Notes: generated from the letters alone by a model not told the origin. Counted from the first letter of the stretch, positions 21,178 to 33,679 are shown. The stretch: DNA of 64,000 nucleotides from Coptis chinensis (GCA_015680905.1 CM027385.1:77335501-77399500); one strand, 5' to 3'. Numbers and translations are program-made.

Positions 21178-21659
21178 CCGCCCCCTCTTTGCCGGATGGA
21201 ACTAGTTCCTTGTGGTGAAGAATCATAATAAAAAAAACTACCTCAAAGGGGATGTGACGGTGGACGTTAGCTAAAGTACTTGACCACATCCAAACCTGAC
21301 CAAATCCAAACGCTACGACTCTCGAGTGGATTGTGCGATTATTAGCAGGAGAGGACGTCAAATTTAACTTACCATATGTAGCTATTAAGGCCCATGCAAA
21401 ATCTCACGGCTCTTAAAATGGGTTTAATAAGGTTGGCATGTGCGAATAGAAAGTTTTGGATACTAAGCAACCTTTGGTTATAGAAGTTTGACTCAATATT
21501 TAAGAAATAAGAAACAATAAAGGGTAAATTTGTGGGGTATAGAAACATTGATCTAAGGGTTGCTTATTAGTGAGGTCCTTGAATGTCAAAATAGAAGGAT
21601 AGGAACGTGAAGATAGAAAGTTGCTCCCCATGCCTAAGTTGTGAGAATCATAAGAAGCT

Positions 21660-21666
21660 TATATAA
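21660..21666 (+). promoter_or_regulatory. Candidate TATA box of element B antisense gene
   Basis: TATATAA, 120 bases before the ATG at 21786. Element C has a TTATATAA at the matching place, which supports the call. Confidence 0.4.
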
Positions 21667-21785
21667 CGAGTGTTGTTTCATGTGTATTTCATATCATAGT
21701 GATACTAAGTAAATTGAGGGCATGGTAAGGTTGTAAGAAACATAGGCCACAAAGTTTGTTCAGTCGAAAGATATTATACGGCCAT

Positions 21786-24073
21786 ATGGTGATTGTGACA
21801 GAGGATTCTGGGGAGTTGAAGGCTAAGGCAGGCGTCAATGGGGCGAGATGGATGATGACTAGCTTGTCGGGTGAGACGTTGCAATGCAGATGGGCAGAGC
21901 GCTCTGCCTTACCAACAAATAAATTTGCTCGAAGTACTACCGCTAGTGATCTGAAGAGAATGTTCCACGTGAGGAACCTTTCTATTGAAGAACTTCCAGA
22001 ATTTGACAGGGGACACGTGGTGAAAGAAAACGAGTTGGTGGTGACGTTCGCACAGATGGAGTATGGGTTGGTGCTTCCCCTTGACAAGGAGATATCTTGG
22101 GTATTATCTGTATGGCGCATTGCTCCGATTCAGGTGTCTATGTTGATGTGGTTAGTATTTTCGTGGGTACACACTTTGGCTGAAGTATATCGTTGTCCTT
22201 TTGGGGCTGACGAACTGATGTTGTTAATTCGTCCAAAACGTATAGAAGAAAAAGACGGGTCGATAACGTATCACGTAGAATGGGCGTATCAAGATATGAG
22301 ATTTAGAGGGCTCCCAAAAGGGTACTTTAACTAGGACAAGTATTGTTTCTTAGTACGAGGAGATTGAAATCCTCATGGGTATCGCGTTCCTAATAGAATC
22401 CTAAGTATGAAAAGATTCAGAATTGCGTGCTTTATTATAGATATATATTAATTATTGTTATTTTTTATTTTTTGTGATTTGTCTGTTTGTGTTGTACTTG
22501 TAGATGAGCGACCAAACATCCTGAGAGCTGATGTGAGTTAAGAAGCTATGGATCATCTTCAATTTTACTTCAGCAAGGATCAAGACGAAAATATTTTAGA
22601 TTTGTCATGGCCTAATGAATAGTCCCTGGCTGTCATTATGGTGGAGACAAAAAGTATGGGCCCCCGCTTTATGTGCCGAAGAGCCCTTATAGAACTAAGC
22701 TATTAACTGCCAAGCAGCCAGAACTTGAAGCTCAAGGTCAAGGTCCCGAACAACATCAGAAAGGGAGAGATTCCCAAAGGAATATGTCTCCGAATTCGGA
22801 CGCTCTTGCGAAACCGAAAAGGAAAAGATTAAGTAATGAAGAGGAATTGAATGCACTAGAAGTACTTCATAAAACCTCCGCTGCTGTAGAACGAAGGAGC
22901 AAGCGAAAAGCCGACAAAGGATTTAGCATGAACCTGCAACCCGAAGTGGTCGCTGTCGATGAAGGCGGGAAGGTTGACACAAATGGAGTTAGTTGTGGTC
23001 AAGTTGCCGAAGATGTAGGGTGTCGAGTGGACCCTGTTGCTATGAGCAATGAGGCTATAAGGAATGGTGTTGCTGTAAGTGAAAAAGGGTCTGGAACCAT
23101 GGAGAGACATTCTCAGTATACATGACCAAAACATATCCATGCCGCCCCCAATCATGCTAGTGAAGCTAGAGTTATGCAAGACATGTCTGGTGTCTCCTTA
23201 CGTGTTGGAAATATTACACTGGACCCGCCCCTAAATAGCGTCTCGATGGTCTTTCTTGATGATGCCGTGATGGATGCGTTGAAGCCAGCAGATGACATAG
23301 TTTTCTCTAGCGAGATGATCGAAGAGTATATGAATAACCAATTTGCCTCGGAAATTTGCTCAAGCAACGTGAAAAGCATAGGGGAGACGTCAGAATTGTG
23401 TATCATGGGAATACAGAAATTGCAAGAGGTAAAATGGATATATAAATACCAATGTACTCCCTGTGTCTTTCTTTTTGTAGAAATTTGAATCTTTGGACTT
23501 TATTTACAGGCTAGAGAGAGTTTAGCTAAGCTGATGGCAGTGTTGGGCCGAGAAAAGCAACTGACTCCAACGCCCTTGATGATGGATGTGTTACAGAAAG
23601 AAAACGAACAAACAAAGGCCGAGGCTGTTAGGGCGGACGAGGAGGCGCTGGTCCTGAAGGAAAAATTGGACATGTTGACCTTTGAAAAGGATGGTTTGGT
23701 GCATCAAAATTCCGAGATGGCGCAAGCGATCATAGGGAAAGACAAAGAGTGTAAGAGAGTTATTCAAGAACTGCGCGAGGAGAGAAGTACACAATCTGAA
23801 TTGAATAAAAAACTCTCATCGGCCTTGCTTGAGAAAGCTCAACTTGAGGCTTTGACGAAAAAATATGTTAACGATTTGAGTGGCGCTAGCGATTGTCTTG
23901 AATGATGCCTTGCAACATTATACTTCAATATACAATTCTTTGTCCAAAAAAGGAGATTTGTGGGTAATCGATGCCAAAGCGCCTTGGATGATGCAATTGA
24001 AGATCTTGGACTTGAAGATGGAACAGGAGAGGCTCCCGGGTTAACGGGGGATTACTATGGCTCTCCTGCTTAA
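21786..24073 (+). pseudogene. Antisense additional gene of element B (three exons)
   Basis: It is opposite to gag-pol. Exon 1 starts MVIVTEDSGELKAKAG (21786; GCCATATGG context as in C). It has ELVVTFAQMEYGLVLPL and a helical block IAPIQVSMLMWLVF, the style of the 'putative gypsy type transposon' family (Pfam Transposase_28). Exon 2 runs 22504-23428 (DERPN, LQFYFSKD, ILDLSWPNE; charged middle). Exon 3 runs 23510-24073 and is a long coiled coil (LKEKLDMLTFEKDGLV) ending IEDLGLEDGTGEAPG. Introns lie at about 22396-22503 and 23429-23509. Two stops in exon 1 sit where C has Trp (TGG to TAG and TGA); there are further breaks in exons 2 and 3. It is homologous to 37252-39532 throughout. Confidence 0.75.
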
Positions 24074-24451
24074 CGTGGCATTCTACCATATTCTAGGAGC
24101 AGCATTAGTAGGAATTTATTATCTATAGCTGGATAGGTTTTTGAAATGGCGTTTTCATGTTTAGTTATTGTTGTGTTATATAGTTTGGAAAAGGAGATTA
24201 ATAAAATAACCTTGTTGCTCCGCGTATCTCTTATACTGCAAGTGCTTGCATATACTGCCGATTGATTGATCATTATTATTTATTTATTTATTTTTTGGGA
24301 TATGGAACATGGAACTCTTGTTTCAATGCCACTGCTTGTCTCATCGATATGGTTCCTTTGCTTTATTGCTGAGCATTGATGCTTAGAGAAACTACTATAA
24401 TCAAATATACACTGATAACTTGTGATAAGTGATAAGAGAGGGACTTCACTA
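24074..24451. other. Element B, after the antisense gene
   Basis: Likely 3' flank of the antisense gene, then AT-rich DNA. Nothing else was recognised. Confidence 0.4.
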
Positions 24452-24600
24452 GGGGAGTTTAGGAATGCCTCCACAGAGGTTGTAGTTTCCTACAACTGAA
24501 ACAGCCCTTCCATTTTGAAAGATCCCTTTGTTTGGTACCTCATCCTCAAGGTTATTGAAAGATAGGTTCAAACTTCGTAAGACTGAGAGCTTCTCTAATA
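24452..24600 (-). pseudogene. LRR receptor-like kinase fragment inside element B
   Basis: The minus strand reads LEKLSVLRSLNLSFNNLEDE, then VPNKGIFQNGRAVSVVGNYN, then LCGGIPKLP. This is the last leucine-rich repeat and the cysteine-bearing C-cap of the EFR/Xa21-type (subfamily XII) receptor kinases. It is followed by a stop. No kinase domain follows. The piece lies between the antisense gene and the tandem repeats, inside a retrotransposon with both LTRs, so it was carried in or inserted later. Confidence 0.82.
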
Positions 24601-25229
24601 TAACTTCTGTAATATTATTACTGGTACTTTGTGTGTGTAACGGGATAGAAGAGCTACAGGTCATCCATCCATCATTAGCAAGGTTACCAGGCATTTTATG
24701 GTGCTTGTTTATGTCATTTATGTGTCCCAGGATGATGTAATTTGAAATGACCATGAAATGGCTCCCAGCTCGCAAGATTAGCCTGTAAAAGTCCAAATTT
24801 TACTATGGAGTATTTGTGAAGCCATAAATTGTACATTAACGCCTGAAGATTGAAACACTTAACGAGTATACCATGTTAAGAGCTTGGACTTTGGTAATCC
24901 ATTTTCTCACATATTAGTGGATTTAGAACTTTTGCACGACTACTAGGCAAAATTCCTAAGTACAAGGCAATGCATATGGGCATTTGGCAACCTTCTCGAT
25001 TTTTATCCTAATGAGTTATACTCGAGGACTACGTTATATGATTAGCGTTCAGGTCATGGAATTGGAAGGCATGTAATTAAGTGCCAGTGCGTGAGCAGTA
25101 TCTTTTATAGTGATGAATACCTTAGGTGATAATTCAATATTGTTGATAGACACTATAAACCATTTTGCATTTATACAGTCATTCCCACTTGATCAATTTG
25201 TGCAAGTGTAATTTGTAATTGTAACTTGT
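24601..25229. other. Element B, unassigned sequence beside the LRR fragment
   Basis: The LRR frame stays open to 24796, but the upstream part does not look like LRR sequence. No other feature was seen to 25229. Confidence 0.4.
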
Positions 25230-25690
25230 AGTGGTTGGAATCATCAACGTTCACTATATATATATGAGTTTTGATGAGTGGAGTAAGGTATTGGAAATGC
25301 GAACTCCGTGATTTTTTTTTTACGTAGAGTAAGATGTTGTAAGTGCAAACTCCACGATTTTGGATGCGTGGAGTAAGGTGTTGCAAACGCCAATTCCACG
25401 ACTTTCTGGTGCGTGGGGCAAGGTGTTGCACATGCAACCCCCATGACTTCTTGATGCGTGGAGTAAGGTGTTGCAAACGCAAACCCCACGATTTTTTGAC
25501 GCGTGGAGTAAGGTGTTGCAAACACAAACTCCACGACTTTTTGATGCGTTTGAGTAAGGTGTCGCAAACGCAAACTCTACGACTTTTTGATGCGTGGAGT
25601 AAGGTGTCGCAAACGCAAACTCCATGACTTTTTGATGCGTGGAGTAAAGTGTCGCAAACACAAACTCCACGACTTTGAATTCGTATAGAT
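25230..25690. repeat. 45-bp tandem repeat array of element B
   Basis: About ten units of 45 bp around GTGGAGTAAGGTGTTGCAAA and CGCAAACTCCACGACTTTTT. Translation on the minus strand gives repeated FAFATPYSTHQK-like peptides in shifting frames, so coding use is doubtful. The units are clearly related to the 44-bp units of element C. Confidence 0.9.
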
Positions 25691-25932
25691 TAAATACTAG
25701 CCTCACCTAAACTACTATAGTGGTGACTAAACTAGAGTAATCGACATACACTATTTTTTAGTAATTGACATACACTATGTTTGCCTTGCTGAATGAAAGT
25801 AAAGAAATAAAATGTGGAAGAATGGACTTTATTGATGATTTGAAATCTAAAACAACATAGCTAGTTTGTCTCATGGACAAGCACTAAGGAGCTGTCAATT
25901 AAGCTACCAATATGAACTAATGGGAAACAAAT

Positions 25933-27112
25933 TTAACGATAAAAACGCCTAAGATGGAGCGCATTCCATGGTTTCGGGAGAGGGGTTCTCGAAATTGTGC
26001 GAAGGAAATATGCTCCCTTGGAAGCAGTACGGTCAATGATAAGAGGTCCTTCCCAGTTTTCACCTAGCTTCCCTACATCAATGATCTTTGATTCTCTACA
26101 CAAAACCCAGTCGCCCGGATAAAAAACTTTCAAGCGAAGCTTCTTGTCATATTGCTTCTTCATTGCAGCTTGGTAATGGAGGAGACGAGCAATACTGTCC
26201 TCGCGCACTTCATCTAGATTGGCTTTTGAATGAGCTAGTAATTCATTATTATTGCCATCATTTAAGGCAGCGGTGCGGGTCGTCCCAACAAAAATTTACG
26301 TGGGTAATACCGCTTCTGCTCCATAAGCCAGGTTAAATGGTGACATTCCCGGCGAAAAGAGTTGTTCTATACGCCCATAGAACGGCTGGTAACTCCCTTG
26401 TCCACTTGCCTTTAGCCTGTTCGAGTCGACGTTTGAGGATTGCTAAGATAGATTTATTTGTTGCTTCGGCTTGCCCATTTGCTTGGGGGTGATAGGGTGC
26501 AGAAAAATTGTGTTGAATATGGAGACTAGCACAAAGCCTGTGTATTTCTTCTGCATCAAATTACTTTCCATTGTCTGATATTAACTCAGCGGGGATACCA
26601 AATCGGCAAATTATATCCTTCCATAGGAACAGTTTGATGTCCGAAGCTTGTATGTTCACCAAAGGTTGTACTTCTGCCCACTTGGTAAAGTAATTTGTAG
26701 CTATGAGCAGAAAACAAACATTCCCTGGAGCTCTAGGTAGGGGCCCAATGATGTCTAAACCCCATTTTGCAAATGGCCATGGTGAGAAAATCGGGTGCAG
26801 CTCAGTGGCTGGAAGAGTACCAAAATGATAATGTTTCTGACAAGGAATACATGTCTGGGAAATGTTTTTCGCATCCAATTGCATATGAGACCACCAATAT
26901 CCTTGCGTCATTACCTTATGAGCCAAACTTCGACCACCCGAGTGATTTATGCATATCCCTGCATGGATTTCTTGTAGCACGGCTGCTCCTTCATGTGTTG
27001 TGAAAAACCTCAGCATAGGAGACAATGAATTACCTTTCCTGTACAATTGCAGAGTTCCTATGGATGAAGATATGAGTATAAACTTCCATGCGTCTCTTTT
27101 AACGCTATCCAC
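25933..27112 (-). pseudogene. Element B integrase
   Basis: The N-terminal HHCC zinc finger (QEIHAGICINHSGGRSLAHK ... CIPCQKH) and catalytic core (WGLDIIGPLPRAPGN, IATNYFTKWAEVQP, LISDNGK) lie in 26561-27112. After a TAA the core continues to about 26290 (NGQAEATNKSIL). The C-terminal part (KQYDKKLRLKVFYPGDWVL, NALHLRRFYR) is at 25933-26208. Core residues are present but the frame has at least two breaks. Confidence 0.85.
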
Positions 27113-27484
27113 GATCTTGGGATCTTAAGGGACTATGCCATTGCGTAGAAATGCAATGACCGGTGTGCGCCAATCGCCGATGTCTGCCACGACGTTTGGG
27201 TAAGTGAGGTTGTTGGGCTCTTCTGCAATTTCGTCGTCACCTTGATCGTTACTTTTAGGTATAGGGCAAGAGTCTGCATCATTTTTTTGAAGAATCATGT
27301 TTCTATCTTTCTGGGAAGCGTCGTCACTGGGATTGTCTTGTAGGGGAATATCATACTTCCTTTTCCGCGTATTGACAATATTAATGTTTGATGGTAGATG
27401 TTCCCTATCAATACTGAAAAAACAACACCCATTGATGTAGATGTCTGTGAGTTGTTCGAAGGACAAGTCAATGCTCGGGTCTTG
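27113..27484 (-). pseudogene. Element B RNase H-integrase linker
   Basis: A hydrophilic segment (NINIVNTRKRKYDIPLQDN, acidic stretches) between RNase H and the integrase. It corresponds to the linker at 43174-43386 in element C. A stop at about 27484 breaks the frame. Confidence 0.6.
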
Positions 27485-28400
27485 CTAGAAATCAACGTTA
27501 ACTTGTCTTGGTCCATCAATGTCTACTGCTGCGGATAGATATGCTAAGGCGTTTGCATGTCGAACATCATTCCGAGGCCTTTGTATAATCTGGATGGTTT
27601 CAAACTGGTGAGCAAGTCGGTGAATTAGATCTAGGTATGCTGCCATTTTATCGTCTCGGGCTTCAAAAGAACCGGAGAATTGCCCTGCCACCAACCGTGA
27701 GTCAGTGAAAATTTGTAATTTTTGAACTCCTAAGTCCAAAGCTGTGCGCATTGCGTACATGACAGCTTCGTATTCTGCTACATTATTGGAGGCCTTGAAC
27801 CCAAAACGAACTGAGAGCTCAATGGTTGATTTATCTGGCTTGATAAAAACACATCCTAATCCAGAGCCGGATTTTTTGTGTGAGCCATCTGTGTAAACAA
27901 TCCATGAATCGGATGAAGGGTCAGTATGCTTTGGTGAGGCTTCCTCGCCCCCAACTATAGCCGTTTCGCTATAGATACTGTCGTCTTGGTTGACTTCGGG
28001 TACAAAATCATCGATAGGGAAATCTGCCATTAGGGATGCAAGTGCATGACCCTTTTCTGAAATGCGAGGTTCAAAATTGATGCTATAAGCACTTAAGTAG
28101 ATGTCCCATTCCACGAGTCTACTTGATTCCTGGGCACTTCAGAAAACTTTGCGTAGAGGATATTCCGTATATACCTTTGACCAGTCTTCCTTGGAAATAA
28201 GGCTTGAGGCGTCTTGCAGCATGAACCAACGCTAGAGCAATTTTTACAATTCTCGCATATCTGCTTTCCGCCCCTGTTAGTGTTTTACTAATGAAGAAGA
28301 TTGGACGACCGTCTTCTCCATCGATGAACAGGACTGCACTTACTACAGTATCTGTAGCAGCCAAGTAAGCTCCAATAGGTTGCCCTGTAGCTGGGCTGAC
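27485..28400 (-). pseudogene. Element B RNase H domains
   Basis: It shows the gypsy RNase H entry (RPIFFISKTLTGAESRYARI) followed by a second, archaeal-type RNase H that Tat elements add: SWIVYTDGSHKKSGSGLGCV, then NNVAEYEAVMYAMRTALDLG, FTDSRLVAGQ, and HANALAYLSAAV. Asp, Glu and Asp catalytic positions are visible. The frame is broken at about 28115. Confidence 0.85.
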
Positions 28401-29321
28401 CAAGATTGGTGGCGAGACCAGGTAGTTCTTGATGGATTGAAAGGCATTTTCACAGTCGTCATTCCACCTTGCTGAGTCTTTTAATGTCTGAAAGAAAGGA
28501 CGACACCGGTCCGAGTATTTAGAGATGAAACGATTTAGTGCTGCTAAGCGCCCTGTGAGCTGTTGAATCTCTTTTTTGGTTTTTGGAGAGGGCATGGCTT
28601 GAATGGATCGGATCTGTTCTAGGTTAGCTTTGATGCCTCGACGAGTCATCAAATACCCTAGAAATTTCCCTAATACTAGTCCAAAAGCACATTTCAAAGG
28701 ATTTAGCCGCATGTTGAATTCATCAATTCTGTCAAAGACTGATTGTAAGTCAGAGTTATGATCTCCACTGTGTTTCTATTTTACAACCATGTCATCAATA
28801 TAAGCTTCCATTGTCTTGCCCAACATATCTCCGAATATGGTGTCGATCATCCTCTGGTACGTAGCCCCTGCGTTTTTTAAACCGAAAGGCATAACTTGGT
28901 AACAAAAAATCCCTTGGTCAGTTATGAATGCAGTTTCTTCTTGGTCCTTCACAGCTAGCGGGATCTGGTGGTATCCCGAATACGCATCCATAAATGATAA
29001 TCGTGGGTAGCCAGACGTGGCATCCACCAATTCCAATATTCGTGGGAGGGGGTAGGGATGAATCGGGCAAGCTTTGTTAAGATTGGTGAAATCAATGCAC
29101 ACTCTCATTTTACCATCTTTCTTGGGTACTGCAACCACATTAGACAACCACTGCGGATATGAAATTAGCCGTATAAACTTAGTTGAGAGTAACCGATCAA
29201 TTTCCTCTCTGACTTTGAGTTTTCTTTCTGGGGCCATGCGCCTAGGCTTCTGCCGAACTGGCTTGATGGTAGGATCAATGTCAAGTCTGTGACATGCAAC
29301 TTCTGAGCTAATTCCTGGCAT
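28401..29321 (-). pseudogene. Element B reverse transcriptase
   Basis: IRLISYPQWLSNVVAVPKKD and RVCIDFTNLNKACP, then LSFMDAYSGYHQIPL, MPFGLKNAGATYQR, EAYIDDMVVK (YIDD). A stop just after YIDDMVVK (28773-28775) interrupts the palm-thumb boundary, and the frame resumes with MRLNPLKCAFGLVLGKFLGY. The first stop (29319-29321) replaces the Gln seen in element C (EQMPGI). Confidence 0.9.
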
Positions 29322-29940
29322 CTACTCGACTGACCAAGCAAAAAAAATTTTGTTCTTTCTGAGGAGTGCTACCATTTCCTTTTGTTCATTTTCCGTCAGT
29401 TCTGCCGATATAAAAGTTGTTTCTCTGCCTAAATTCCCAATCTGAACTTCTAAGAGGCGGTCTATGGTCGGCGGTCCTTCATTTCTTGAACTAGCAGTGT
29501 AAATACTGTGTGGGATTGATTCTGATTTAGATACTTGCTGCGAATTACTGAGAATTGTATTTCCCCGCACATCCGACTGACGATATTCCTCCAAGACCTT
29601 TTCGTGACAGCTGTGGGAAGCCATCTGGTTGCCGCATACCTTACAAATTTTGTCAAGAGATGGGAACTTTACTGCCTGGTGAAATGTAGAGACTACTATG
29701 CCCATGCTATAGAGCCAGTCCCTTCCTAGGATTGCATTGTAAGGGGATTTATAATTCATTAGAAGGAATTCAATGTCGATTGACTTGTCCATTAGCGTGA
29801 CTGGTAAAGAGACTCTTCCTACTAGGGTTGTTGCTGTTCCGTCAAACCCAATGATTGGATTATTTTCTGCAGTAATTAAATTTTCTGATAGCTGCATGTT
29901 CTTGTAGTAACCTCGCAAAACGCGCCGGATGAAACTTCCA
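29322..29940 (-). pseudogene. Element B aspartic protease
   Basis: The active-site strand ends IMIDT in the gag frame (about 29945) and continues after a frameshift at 29918. Then come ENNPIIGFDGTATTLVGR and NAILGRDWLYSMGI, the second conserved block. The frameshift falls directly after the catalytic Asp-Thr. Confidence 0.75.
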
Positions 29941-32183
29941 AGTATCTATCATGATGCGCTGAACTCGCCATAATCCAACGAAAGCTGAGATGACGACAAC
30001 ATCATAATGAGGATGATGGACGCCAATTAGATCTATATTACTAAAACATAGGGGACCAGGCTCTGTAGTTTCTGAACGAATTCCTTCAACAAAATCAATG
30101 TTATTCACGTGATAAAATTCACGCAAGAAACCGAACTTAGCTTGTTGTTCACACTTTTGCCTTGCTCGTGAAATTTCATTGATTTTGGCATGACCAGCTA
30201 GTATGACATTGTGGCTAGTCATTGCTAAATTTTGCTTCACAGTTTTTGAAAGCAAAAACTCGTCTAATTGTCCCTTGTTGACTAGTCTCTGTATTTTTCC
30301 CTTGAGGGATCTGCACTCTTCTGTTTCATGGCCGAAATCATTGTGAAAGTGACACCAAAGATTTTTTTCACGTTTAGACTTAGTGTGTTCAGGTAAGGGT
30401 AGCGGAGGAAAAAGTAAGTTGCGTCCCTTGATCTTCTCATATATCGCATCATACTTGGCATTTAATTGAGTGAGCTTCATTTCCTCACGAACTGTGTTAA
30501 CCTTTTTGTATTCTGATTTCTGTTGTTGCCCTTTCGATATGTTTTGCTTCTGTTTGCCTTTACCTTCGTTTGCGTCTTTACTCCGAAAGTCTTTATCTCT
30601 GGAGGCTTTTGATCTAACATCTTCCTCCACGTTAATGAACTGTTGCGTTCGTGCAAATAAATCGGACTTTGATTGTGGGGGGTCCCGTACAAGAGAGTTG
30701 TAGATTCCATTTTTATCGAAATTGACTCCCTCTTTAACTGCATGAATGATCATTACGTCAGGGACATCGGTGACCTCTGCTTGCACTTGGCGAAAATGAA
30801 TTACGAACTTTGCCAATGCTTCATCCTTTTGCTGCTTCGTGTTTAGCAAGATGTTAACATCCTTAGGACGTGTCCAATTATGCTTAAACCGATCTGTGAA
30901 CTGGTTTGCTAATTCCTGGAATGACGCGATAGATCGAGCTGGCAAGCTGGAAAGCCAACGTAGAGCTTCTCCTTTTAACGTAGATGGAAAAAGTTTGCAT
31001 AAGAGGGGGTCATCTCTGCGCCAGAGTATTAGCCTACTTTTAAATTCCATAACATGATCGGGGACATAGGAAGGTCTGGTTGTTTGAATCCTTCCTGATG
31101 CTCTGCATTTTGTATCTTAAAAGAAAATCTCCCAACGAGATCTTCGTTCACTGCAAGGTCTTTCCATCGTGTGTCAGCGACACCCACATTGGTTATTGTT
31201 TTCTTGACAATGTCTTTGATTTGTTGTTCCGTGAATGGTGCTCCTATGACTTCTAAATTTCCGATTTGAGGAGTACTTTCACTACGTTGCATCTCATGGT
31301 GTTGTCGCCCCCAACTATTGCTTGCTTCTATATTTGGTTGGTTCCTTGGGCTACGAGACCTATGCCGATAAAAAGGGCTAGGTTGTCGAACTGGGGAGCC
31401 GCTTCTTTGGTGTCGTCGTACTCTGTGATGACCTTCGTTAACCTGTCTGTATCGGTTTGCTGCATTCAAGCCATGTCTAAGGTCATGTTGCAATTCGTCT
31501 CTGAGGTACTGATCTTGGCGTCCAGCATTGCGTCTTATGGTGGATGTTGTCCACCTTTCTGATGCGCTATGATCAACCTTTAATGATCTTGTCATGTTAT
31601 GACCACTGCTACACCTAGTGTTGTTGGTATTTCGATATCTAGATCGCCTTCTTGAATGGGATGAATGTCTGCTTGACCTTGAGTGATTCTGATGATGCTC
31701 AGGGACAGGCTCCAATGGATGGGATGTACCATACTTAAATTGTAGTTGGTTGAATACACTCCGTTGTTCACCAGATCTGGGGGCTCTTGCCGGTGTGGAA
31801 GATGTAGCATCGGCGTCATCCCTTTGTACTTGCTTCCCTTTGTCCAGTTGCTTCTGCAAGTAGTTGCTATGTTCTTTCTCTCTTCTGAACCTCTGACGCA
31901 ACACTTCTAAAGGCACATCTTCATCTCCTATCTCCATATTCTCTGAATCCACTTTGCTTGCCTCTAGATCTTGAGAATGAGTTATTGGAGCCTGAAGTCG
32001 TGTACGTCTAGATCTGCGTTGTCGTGGCACCTGGAGGTTTGAAGGCTGAGCTTGCAGATCTGGAGCGACTGGTTGATTCATCAAGGTCTGATTAGTCAGA
32101 ACTTTGGGATTGGGTAAGTTGTTTTCTTCTTCTTCTTGTAATCTTGAGTTCTTGCTCACTTGAGATCTTGTTGTTTTTGCCAT
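29941..32183 (-). pseudogene. Element B gag
   Basis: The likely start is MAKTTRSQVSKNSRLQEEEE at 32183, just inside the PBS. The N-terminal half is basic and Ser/Arg-rich (31050-32183). After a frameshift near 31045 comes the capsid part (MEFKSRLILWRRDDPLLCKL, ALRWLSSLPARSI) and the zinc-binding variant CHFHNDFGHETEEC. Frames are long and mostly open. The C-terminus runs into the protease. Confidence 0.85.
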
Positions 32184-32250
32184 TACCGGATGTTGGAAGA
32201 AAGAACGTGGACGAAGGTTCGTTGGTAAGAACCACAGACGGCGCCAATTA

Positions 32251-32783
32251 TGTTTGGGTAGAAACTTGCCCAAACACACCAATGGTTTCGTAAGGGAGGT
32301 TATTGCAATGAATTGTTGAGATTGTACCTTCAATGGCTGCCTACGTATCCAAATCGTTCTCTGGAATCAAGTCTCTCAAATGAACGTAGTTCTTTGTTTA
32401 AGAGGAATGGGGTATTTATAGGATAATAATGAGAAGCATTATTTCCTTCATTGTTACAAAATCTTCTGTAATTATGTAAAGTTTTAATATGGAAGCGTAT
32501 CTTGCCAAATATATTTTCTAAATCTGAAACTGTTATATCTAGCTTATGATGACATAAAATTGGGCAGGCAGGCACGCCATAAAATTGGGCAGGCAGGCAT
32601 GCCATAATATTAGGCAGGGCAAGCATGCTATAATTTTAGGCGGCGCTGGCACGCCATGCCATGATTTTGGGCGGCACTGGCATGCCATAATTTTGGGCAG
32701 CGCACATAGTCGTGGGTGGCGCTATAACAGTACCCAACCCAACGATGATTGTTTATGGGGGTGCAAATATGGTGGCACATACA
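32251..32783 (-). repeat. Element B 5' LTR
   Basis: 533 bp, TGTTTGGGTA...GGCACATACA. It carries the same 27-31-bp internal repeats as the 3' LTR. The target duplication GTTTC follows at 32784-32788. Confidence 0.93.
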
Positions 32784-32788
32784 GTTTC

Positions 32789-33679
32789 TTATGAAAAACT
32801 ATAGATTTCAAAGTATAGCCTCTTTGTTGATATAACAGTGAATATAAATCCCAACATTGTATAGTGAATACTTCCATTGAAAAGCTGAAAAAGTTCTCTT
32901 TGGTTTGGCAGAGGTAGGAGTATATTATCCCCTCCGGCTGTAAATACTAAACTTAGTTTTAAGTAAAGAAAAAATCCGAAATGATTTTTACTCTGTGCTC
33001 TTGCATTGAAATATTTTTGATATGCTTTGTTGGTTACAGGAGAGTGGCATAGGTTGCAAAAGATCAAGAAAGAAAACTACATCCAAGCAGACATCGAAAG
33101 GATGAAGGTTTTACTATATGCGTCTGTCTGTTGCCAATTCTTATAGCTATATGCCCATATTGTAGTAAGTATGCATGAATAGCTTGTACAAGTTGTTTCT
33201 CACCCTTTGGCCCAGTAGGCGTCACTGTTGTCCGTTGGAGGCATCCAACTGAATCTCCTTGTTTGCATATTTCATAGCATCAGTTCAGATTTAGAAATGG
33301 AATATGTATGAGCAAGGGAGGAATCTCCAATTCCACAGAATCTGCTCATACCATTGAACATTGAACAGTAGATTTTGGCATAACTATAAGCACGATCTGC
33401 CGTGTTTGAAGCCAATTTTCGAGAGAGTTTGTATGTCAGTGGGCTTTTTGGCTATTATCTTGATGGGCTCAAACAAAGACCGTTTCTTCTCCTATTAGAA
33501 GTCGAACTCGTAAACGCGGTTACTTGCGTATGAATCAAGCTGAGTGTGCCTATAAATTAACAAGTGACATCCTCGTTTTTTTGTTTGAAACATCATAAAC
33601 TCATCTCAGAAAACTTAAGGTACGTAGAGAAAAAATATTTCAAGGTAGAAGAGAAAGATCATTAGTTTGCAGTAGGAAG
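32789..33679. other. Upstream region of the kinase gene
   Basis: Mostly no features. At 33040-33105, after an AG acceptor, an open segment reads ESGIGCKRSRKKTTSKQTSK, then G and TGA; it could be the terminal exon of an unknown plus-strand gene, but it is only 22 codons. The kinase promoter lies at the right end. Confidence 0.35.
33551..33559 (+). promoter_or_regulatory. Candidate TATA box of the PEPKR2-like kinase
   Basis: TATAAATTA, 129 bases before the ATG at 33680, a usual distance for a plant gene with a short leader. Confidence 0.5.

Larger units (their letters stand above)
20650..32783 (-). mobile_element. Tat/Retand-type gypsy element B, complete with both LTRs
   Basis: LTRs lie at 20650-21177 and 32251-32783, and the duplication GTTTC at 20645-20649 and 32784-32788. 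Order on the minus strand: 5' LTR, PBS (TTGGCGCCGTCTGTGG, 32235-32250), gag, PR, RT, RNase H, integrase, tandem repeats, a captured LRR-kinase fragment, an antisense gene, PPT, 3' LTR. It is 12.1 kb long. Stops and frameshifts in every domain make it defective. The LTRs differ at about 7 of the first 225 bases, mostly C/T and G/A changes, so it is not a recent insertion. Confidence 0.95.

Noticed and set aside
25171-25706. Overlapping repeat-protein frames over the 45-bp array of B (also 41299-41900 in C)
   Set aside because: The unit of B (45 bp) keeps every frame open by chance, the C array shifts frame (44 bp), and neither has a credible start or conserved protein.
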